A stretch of 56,206 bases of DNA from Methylobacterium ajmalii. GTDB lineage: Bacteria > Pseudomonadota > Alphaproteobacteria > Rhizobiales > Beijerinckiaceae. The stretch covers positions 1-56,206 of the forward strand of contig NZ_JACWCT010000003.1 in NCBI RefSeq assembly GCF_016613415.1, in the 5' to 3' direction. A model generated the notes under the pieces. The model had not been told where the DNA came from, did not search any database, and was given only the letters and a program-made list of their open reading frames with translations. Of the stretch, positions 51,852 through 56,206 are shown piece by piece (position 1 is the first letter of the stretch; every line of letters starts with the position of its first letter). The position numbers and the translations under genes were made by a program.

Positions 51852-52892
51852 TTAAGCCTTGGTCACCGCGATCTGGCCGCCATCCATCATCATGAACCGG
51901 ATCCCGGCGGCCCGCAGGGCGGCGATCGCCTTGACGCGGGAGCGCGCACCCCGGATCTCGGACCCGTCCTCGAGACGCTTCACCGTCGAGAGCGACACGC
52001 CGCTGGCGCCGGCGAGCTGCGCCATCGACCAGTCGAGCAGGCCGCGGGCCGCCCGCAGGTGGGAGGCCTCCACCCCGTCCTCCAGGCCGCGGCGGATCGC
52101 GCCGTTGAGCGGAGGCGCGGTGCCGGACGAGGGCGCGCCCGAGTCGTGGATCGGGTATTTCATTCCGGCCCGGCCGAGATAGCGCCCGGCCGGATCCCAG
52201 AGCGGGACCCCGATGATCCGGAAGCGCCGGACCTCGCCATCGGCGAGGCGCTCGCGGGCCGTTTCCTGAAACCGGGCCACATGCGAGCGGACCGCCATCG
52301 CCGCGTCGCGGAATGCCGGCCGCTCCCACGGCACGACCATCAGGAACGGGTCGCTCCTGATGGCGGCGAGGTCCAATCCGTGGGCCGTCGCCATCTCGGG
52401 CGGGAAATCGTAGGTATTGTTCGGTTCCACCGTGTAGGTGATCGCGTGGGTGGCTTGGTAGAGCGCTCGCCGCCGCAGCTGCTCCCGTTGCAGCATCAGG
52501 CTCAGCCGCGCCCGATCGGTAACATCGAGGGCGATCCCGCTCAGGCCGGTTGGGCGCCCGTCCGGTGCGAACCTGAGCTCGGAACGGACCGAGAGATTGC
52601 GCAGCTCCCCGCTCGGCCGGATCACCCGGAGGAGGGCGCAGGGCAGGACATGGCCGGCCAGCGCGTCGGCCGGACTGGCGATCCGCCGCCGATCCGCCGG
52701 GCACACGAGGTCGACGAAGAGGGCGTAGCTCGGCGTGACGGAATGCACCGGCAGGCCGAGGAGCCGCACGAAGCCCGGCGACCAGCGCTGCTCGCCCGAT
52801 GCGAACGACCAGTGCCACGTCCCCACCAGGCCGGTATCCTCGATGGCCTTCAGGAAGGCGTCCGACCGGACCTTCAGGTCGTCGGCATGCAT
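51852..52892 (-). CDS. PAS-domain XRE-type regulator, paralogue 1
   Basis: 346-aa cytoplasmic protein. An N-terminal PAS-like region (WHWSFASGEQRWSPGFVRLLGL, then LRVIRPSGELRNLSVRSELRFAPDGRPTGLSGIALDVTDR) is followed by a second PAS-like segment (PFLMVVPWERPAFRDAA, then EVRRFRIIGVPLWDPAGRYLG). A C-terminal XRE-type HTH closes it (RAARGLLDWSMAQLAGASGVSLSTVKRLEDG, then ALRAAGIRFM). The frame extends upstream, but MHADDLKVRSDAFL aligns with the start of paralogue 2 and gives the same length, so I start at 52892. It probably senses a small molecule or redox state; ligand and targets are unknown. Confidence 0.82.
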   Translation of the reverse strand: MHADDLKVRSDAFLKAIEDTGLVGTWHWSFASGEQRWSPGFVRLLGLPVHSVTPSYALFVDLVCPADRRRIASPADALAGHVLPCALLRVIRPSGELRNLSVRSELRFAPDGRPTGLSGIALDVTDRARLSLMLQREQLRRRALYQATHAITYTVEPNNTYDFPPEMATAHGLDLAAIRSDPFLMVVPWERPAFRDAAMAVRSHVARFQETARERLADGEVRRFRIIGVPLWDPAGRYLGRAGMKYPIHDSGAPSSGTAPPLNGAIRRGLEDGVEASHLRAARGLLDWSMAQLAGASGVSLSTVKRLEDGSEIRGARSRVKAIAALRAAGIRFMMMDGGQIAVTKA

Positions 52893-53092
52893 GGAGCAGT
52901 CTCGCATCCAACTGTCTTGAATCACGCGCTTCCCGGCCGCTCGCTCGGCGCTTGCCGCGCAGTCGCTGCGCGATACCGACATCGGCTTCGCCCAGTCGCC
53001 GCGGAGGCAGGCCCGGTCACCTCCTCGACCCGCCGCACCTGGGCCGTCCCAGCCGCCTTTGCAACGATGTCTCATCTTGGGAGGTGCCGTTG

Positions 53093-53727
53093 ATGCACGT
53101 TTCCGGGTGCCGTTGCGTTTCTACATCATTTCTCTACGGCATTCACGTTACAACTTATGAGGGTAATATCCCGGACGATCGCCCGATTGGTCGCCGCGAC
53201 GGCGGCATTTTCCGAAAGTCAGCACAAATTTTTGAATGTAGATTTATTTCTCCTATTATATTTGTCGATTTCAAAAAAAATACCTCACATCTAATTTAAT
53301 ATGCTCAAATATTTATCAAAATATATTATTTTTATGTTTCGTATAAACAATTGATAATAAAATGATTGCTATGCCGTCGCGTGTCCTCCCGAGGCAACTG
53401 GCTCGGATATCTAACCCCCGCCCTCGGTAGATCATGCGAGATAATATTAATTTATTTCCAGTTTAGATTGTAAATTTTCTCAATTTATGCGCTGGCTGAC
53501 AATGCACGGCCTTGCAACTACCTTCCTGACACAGCATCCATCAAAGCCTCTTTGAGTAAATTTTTTTCTACGAGACGATTTATTTTCGTGAAATTATCCT
53601 ACCATATTTCCTAATTATTCGATATCAGTCGATTTTTTATCGAAAAATTACTCAATAAGAGGTATGACAGTAGGACGTCTCAATGTCGATATCGATATTC
53701 GACAGCCGTCATTGACCAGAAAGAATC
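53093..53727. other. AT-rich island without a recognisable gene
   Basis: About 600 bp between the two PAS-XRE genes whose base composition is opposite to the rest of the window. From about 53221 to 53700 it is dominated by A and T, with A8 at 53273-53280, T7 near 53560 and many TATT/AATT clusters, interrupted by short GC-rich stretches (53370-53435). No open frame of useful length and no tRNA or repeat structure is apparent. TCGAT-TTTTT-ATCGA at 53629-53643 and TGTCGA..TCGACA at 53684-53704 are small dyads. It forms the upstream region of paralogue 1. Confidence 0.85.
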
Positions 53728-54768
53728 TCAGATCTTCGCCACCGCGATGGCGCCGTCGTCCATCGCGATGAACCGGATGCCGGCCCGGCGCAGGGCGGCC
53801 ACCGCCTTGTGGCGGGAGCGCGAGCCCTCGCCCTCCGCGTTGTCCTCCAGGCGCCGCACCGACGAGAGCGACAGGCCCGCGGCCTCGGCCAGGGTCGTCA
53901 TCGACCAGTCGAGCAGGCCGCGGGCGGCCCGCAGGTGACGGCCGCGCACCGCCTGTTCGAGGCTGCGCCGCATCTCCGCATCCCCGGGGGCGAGGGCGCC
54001 GTGCACCGGCGCGCCGGATTCGTGCACCGGGTACTTCATGCCGATCCAGCCGAGGGCGTCGCCGGCCGCGTTCCAGGCGGGCACTCCGATGAGGCGGAAC
54101 CGCCACACCTCGCCGTTGGCGAGGCGCTCGTGCGCGATCGCCTGGAAATGCAGGTGGCGGTCGTGCCTCTCCCAGCCGCGGTCGCGGAGCGCGGTCCGCT
54201 CCTCCGGCACGACCATCAGGAACGGATCGACCTGGATCTCCTCCAGGGCCAGGCCGTGCACCTGCGCCACCTCGTCGGGGAAGCGGTGCACGAGGTCGTG
54301 TCCGAGGGTGTAGGTCGTCGTGTAGGAGGTGAGGTACAGCGCGCGGCGCCGGCGCTGCTCGGCCTCCTGCAGCTGCCGGAGCCGCTCGCGGTCGGTGACG
54401 TCGAGGGCGACGCCGCCGAGGGAGAGCGGCCGTCCCTCCGGCGAGACGCGCAGCTCCGACACAACCGACAGGATGCGCAGATCTCCGCTCGGCCGGATCA
54501 GCCGGACGAGCGCCTCCGGCACGACCTCGCCCCGGCGGATCCGGGCCGGGCTCGCCAGGCGCGCCCGGTCGTCCGGATGCAGAAGGTCGAGGAAGAGGTC
54601 GTAGCGGGCGACCGCGAATGCCGGATCCAGTCCCAGGAGCCGGAAGAAACCGGGCGACCAGCGCTGTTCGTCCGCGGCGAGCGACCAGTGCCAGCGCCCC
54701 GCGACCCCGTATTCCTCGATCATGCGCAAGAACACGTCGGAGCACGACGTGAGGTCGCCAGCATCCAT
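53728..54768 (-). CDS. PAS-domain XRE-type regulator, paralogue 2
   Basis: 346 aa, identical in length and domain order to the gene at 51852-52892. Shared landmarks are HWSLAADEQRWSPGFFRLLGL, RLIRPSGDLRILSVVSELRVSPEGRPLSLGGVALDVTDRE, PFLMVVPEERTALRD, GMKYPVHESGAP and the C-terminal HTH (RAARGLLDWSMTTLAEAAGLSLSSVRRLEDN, then ALRRAGIRFIAMDDGAIAVAK). Roughly half the residues are the same by eye. The ATG at 54768 (MDAGDLTSCSDVFL) is chosen because it aligns with paralogue 1; an in-frame start 18 codons upstream exists. It is a tandem duplication with an AT-rich spacer. Confidence 0.82.
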   Translation of the reverse strand: MDAGDLTSCSDVFLRMIEEYGVAGRWHWSLAADEQRWSPGFFRLLGLDPAFAVARYDLFLDLLHPDDRARLASPARIRRGEVVPEALVRLIRPSGDLRILSVVSELRVSPEGRPLSLGGVALDVTDRERLRQLQEAEQRRRRALYLTSYTTTYTLGHDLVHRFPDEVAQVHGLALEEIQVDPFLMVVPEERTALRDRGWERHDRHLHFQAIAHERLANGEVWRFRLIGVPAWNAAGDALGWIGMKYPVHESGAPVHGALAPGDAEMRRSLEQAVRGRHLRAARGLLDWSMTTLAEAAGLSLSSVRRLEDNAEGEGSRSRHKAVAALRRAGIRFIAMDDGAIAVAKI

Positions 54769-54879
54769 ACGCGTCGGCCAGCTCGCAATCACTACCGCCC
54801 GGGATGCGAAACCCCACGACATAGGGTCGAGGCCGCCGGTTCATGTCAAGGGCGGCCGCGCCCGGCCGGCATGCGGCCG

Positions 54880-56206
54880 TCACGTCCGGGGCGGGCGCGA
54901 CGCCGACGCGGCCGACCGGCGGGCGCGGTCGATCACCTGCTCGGGCGTCGGCGGGTTGGCGGGGTGGTGGCTGAGGCAGAGCGGCGTGCGCAGCTTCGCC
55001 GGCTTCCCCGAGCCCTCGGTGGCGAAGTAGAACTCGCCCGCCCCGAGCCGGCCGATATCGGGGGCCGCCCCGCCGCTCGCCGCCATGATCTCCTGGGCTG
55101 CCGCGATGGTGGCCGGCGCGCTCTGGCGGCCGAAGAACTGAGTGGTGCAGTTCGACACGACCTGGTTGTGGATGCCCTTGGGCACCTGCGTCGCCACGAT
55201 CATCCCGAGCCCGTACTTGCGGCCCTGCGCCACGAGCTTGATGCCGCTGCCGAGGCTCGGCGGCGTCCGGCCCGAGGGCAGGAAGGTCTGCGCCTCGTCC
55301 AGCACGTAGAGCCGGCCCCGGGGCGAGGGGTTGGCCTTGATCCAGCCGAACAACGCCATCTGCAGCCGGTTGACGAAATCCTCCCGGGCGGCCTCCGAGG
55401 CGAGGCCCGACAGGTTGACGACCGAGATCCGGGTGCGGGCCGGATCGGGGCCATGGAACAGCCGCGCGGGATCGAGCACCGCCCCCTCGACCCGCAGCAG
55501 CGGGTTGGTGGCCACCGCCGCCAGCAGCTGGTTCGCCATATCGGCGGCGAGCCTTGGGGCGTTGCCGATCTGGCTGGTGCCGTCGGGCAGGTCGGCCAGC
55601 AGGTCGGTGAAGGCCGCGAGCGTGCCGCCGCCCCGGGCCGCGAAGCCCCGGAGCGCGTCGGCCAGTACCCCGCGCTGGAGGGTCTTTCCCGCGCCCGCGA
55701 GCGGTCCGAGGGTCTCGGCCGCCATCTCGACCGCCTGGGCGCGCTCGTCGCGGTCCTCGCTCGCGGCGAGGTCGGGCATCACCGAGAGGAAGAGCGGGTT
55801 GCCGGCATGCACGCCCGGCGTCCACACCACCACCTCGGCCCGCGCGGCGTAGAGCGCGGCCTTGCGGTCGTCCTCGGGACCGAACCGGTCGGGCCGCTCC
55901 GGCCAGGAATCGCCGAGACGCGACAGGTCGTTGTTGGGATCGACGACGATCGCCGGGATGCCGGCGAGCGCCGCCTCCTCGACGAGGCGGCGCAGCAGCA
56001 CGGTCTTGCCGGAGCCGGAACCGGCGATGATCGCGATGTGGCGCGGCAGGAGCCGCAGCGGCAGGGCGACGGGCGGCGCGTCGGGGGTGAGGCGGTGGCC
56101 GACCGGGATGGCATCGGTCGGGGCGGCATCGCGCGGGGCACCATCGGGCACCGGGGCCACGGCCGGCGCGGGGTCGGGCGCCCGGCGCGGCGGCGCGACC
56201 GGATCC
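54880..56206 (-). CDS. HerA/DUF87-like ATPase, 5' end outside window
   Basis: ATPase of the HerA/FtsK-like helicase-associated group. The P-loop is IIAGSGSGKTVLLRRL, followed by VVDPNNDLSRLGDSW, and the Walker B is LYVLDEAQTFLP. A sensor region KLVAQGRKYGLGMIVATQVPKGIHNQVVSNCTTQFFGRQ is also present. A GTG at 56160 could be a start (426 aa), but the frame is open to the window end with Pro/Ala-rich codons, so the true start may lie outside. Such proteins act as translocating ATPases with a nuclease or as stand-alone DUF87 proteins; the partner is not visible here. Confidence 0.8.
   Translation of the reverse strand, partial: DPVAPPRRAPDPAPAVAPVPDGAPRDAAPTDAIPVGHRLTPDAPPVALPLRLLPRHIAIIAGSGSGKTVLLRRLVEEAALAGIPAIVVDPNNDLSRLGDSWPERPDRFGPEDDRKAALYAARAEVVVWTPGVHAGNPLFLSVMPDLAASEDRDERAQAVEMAAETLGPLAGAGKTLQRGVLADALRGFAARGGGTLAAFTDLLADLPDGTSQIGNAPRLAADMANQLLAAVATNPLLRVEGAVLDPARLFHGPDPARTRISVVNLSGLASEAAREDFVNRLQMALFGWIKANPSPRGRLYVLDEAQTFLPSGRTPPSLGSGIKLVAQGRKYGLGMIVATQVPKGIHNQVVSNCTTQFFGRQSAPATIAAAQEIMAASGGAAPDIGRLGAGEFYFATEGSGKPAKLRTPLCLSHHPANPPTPEQVIDRARRSAASASRPPRT

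Overview
The window is high-GC DNA (the genes are overwhelmingly G/C-ending) with one striking AT-rich exception. Gene content and order point to an alphaproteobacterium of the Hyphomicrobiales (Rhizobiales), most probably a Methylobacterium relative: K+-independent H+-pyrophosphatase, ribH-nusB-thiL, a petABC bc1 operon next to mtnP, a split histidine cluster (hisB-DUF2628-hisH-hisA-DUF29-hisF-hisE) ending in coaA, and PAS-XRE regulators. This identification is an inference from family content; no search was run.

Layout. 1-4539: housekeeping genes on the minus strand (hppA with its 3' end lost, thiL, nusB, ribH). 4797-6101: an ACS-type MFS transporter. 6432-10286: petA-petB-petC, a strong terminator, then mtnP. 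10408-16887: histidine biosynthesis genes mixed with DUF2628, DUF29 and a broken LprI/DUF3298-type secreted protein gene, ending in coaA. 17048-21730: thpR and a GDSL esterase facing a YbbA/YbbP-like ABC system. 21965-29300: a Bax-inhibitor-1 protein, a MarR-GNAT fusion, a small membrane protein, and a TetR-controlled RND efflux pair.

29312-38832: an accessory catabolic cluster on the minus strand. It holds a DUF1537 kinase, PdxA2-type dehydrogenase, Fe-dependent alcohol dehydrogenase, DapA-family lyase/aldolase, sodium:solute symporter, four-Asp-box BNR protein and SDR. An FAD-oxidase remnant sits at its 5' end and a FadR-type GntR regulator lies nearby. The kinase/PdxA2 pair is the known route for four-carbon sugar acids to DHAP; the other members suggest a longer, uncharacterised substrate.

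38955-50989: a second accessory module. A branched-chain-type ABC transporter (with LivH and LivM fused into one protein) precedes a tightly overlapping six-gene operon: hydantoinase A, hydantoinase B, 6-hydroxynicotinate-reductase-like Fe-S protein, MarR, UPF0280 and DUF1185. The same 18-bp palindrome (16/18 identical) lies upstream of both the transporter operon and the hydantoinase operon, so the internal MarR may control both. This is the best candidate here for an under-described system: uptake, reduction and hydrolytic ring-opening of an N-heterocycle, possibly with an ApbE-like flavinylation partner.

51163-56206: two small genes, two equal-length PAS-XRE paralogues separated by an AT-rich island with no recognisable gene, and a HerA/DUF87-like ATPase running off the window end.
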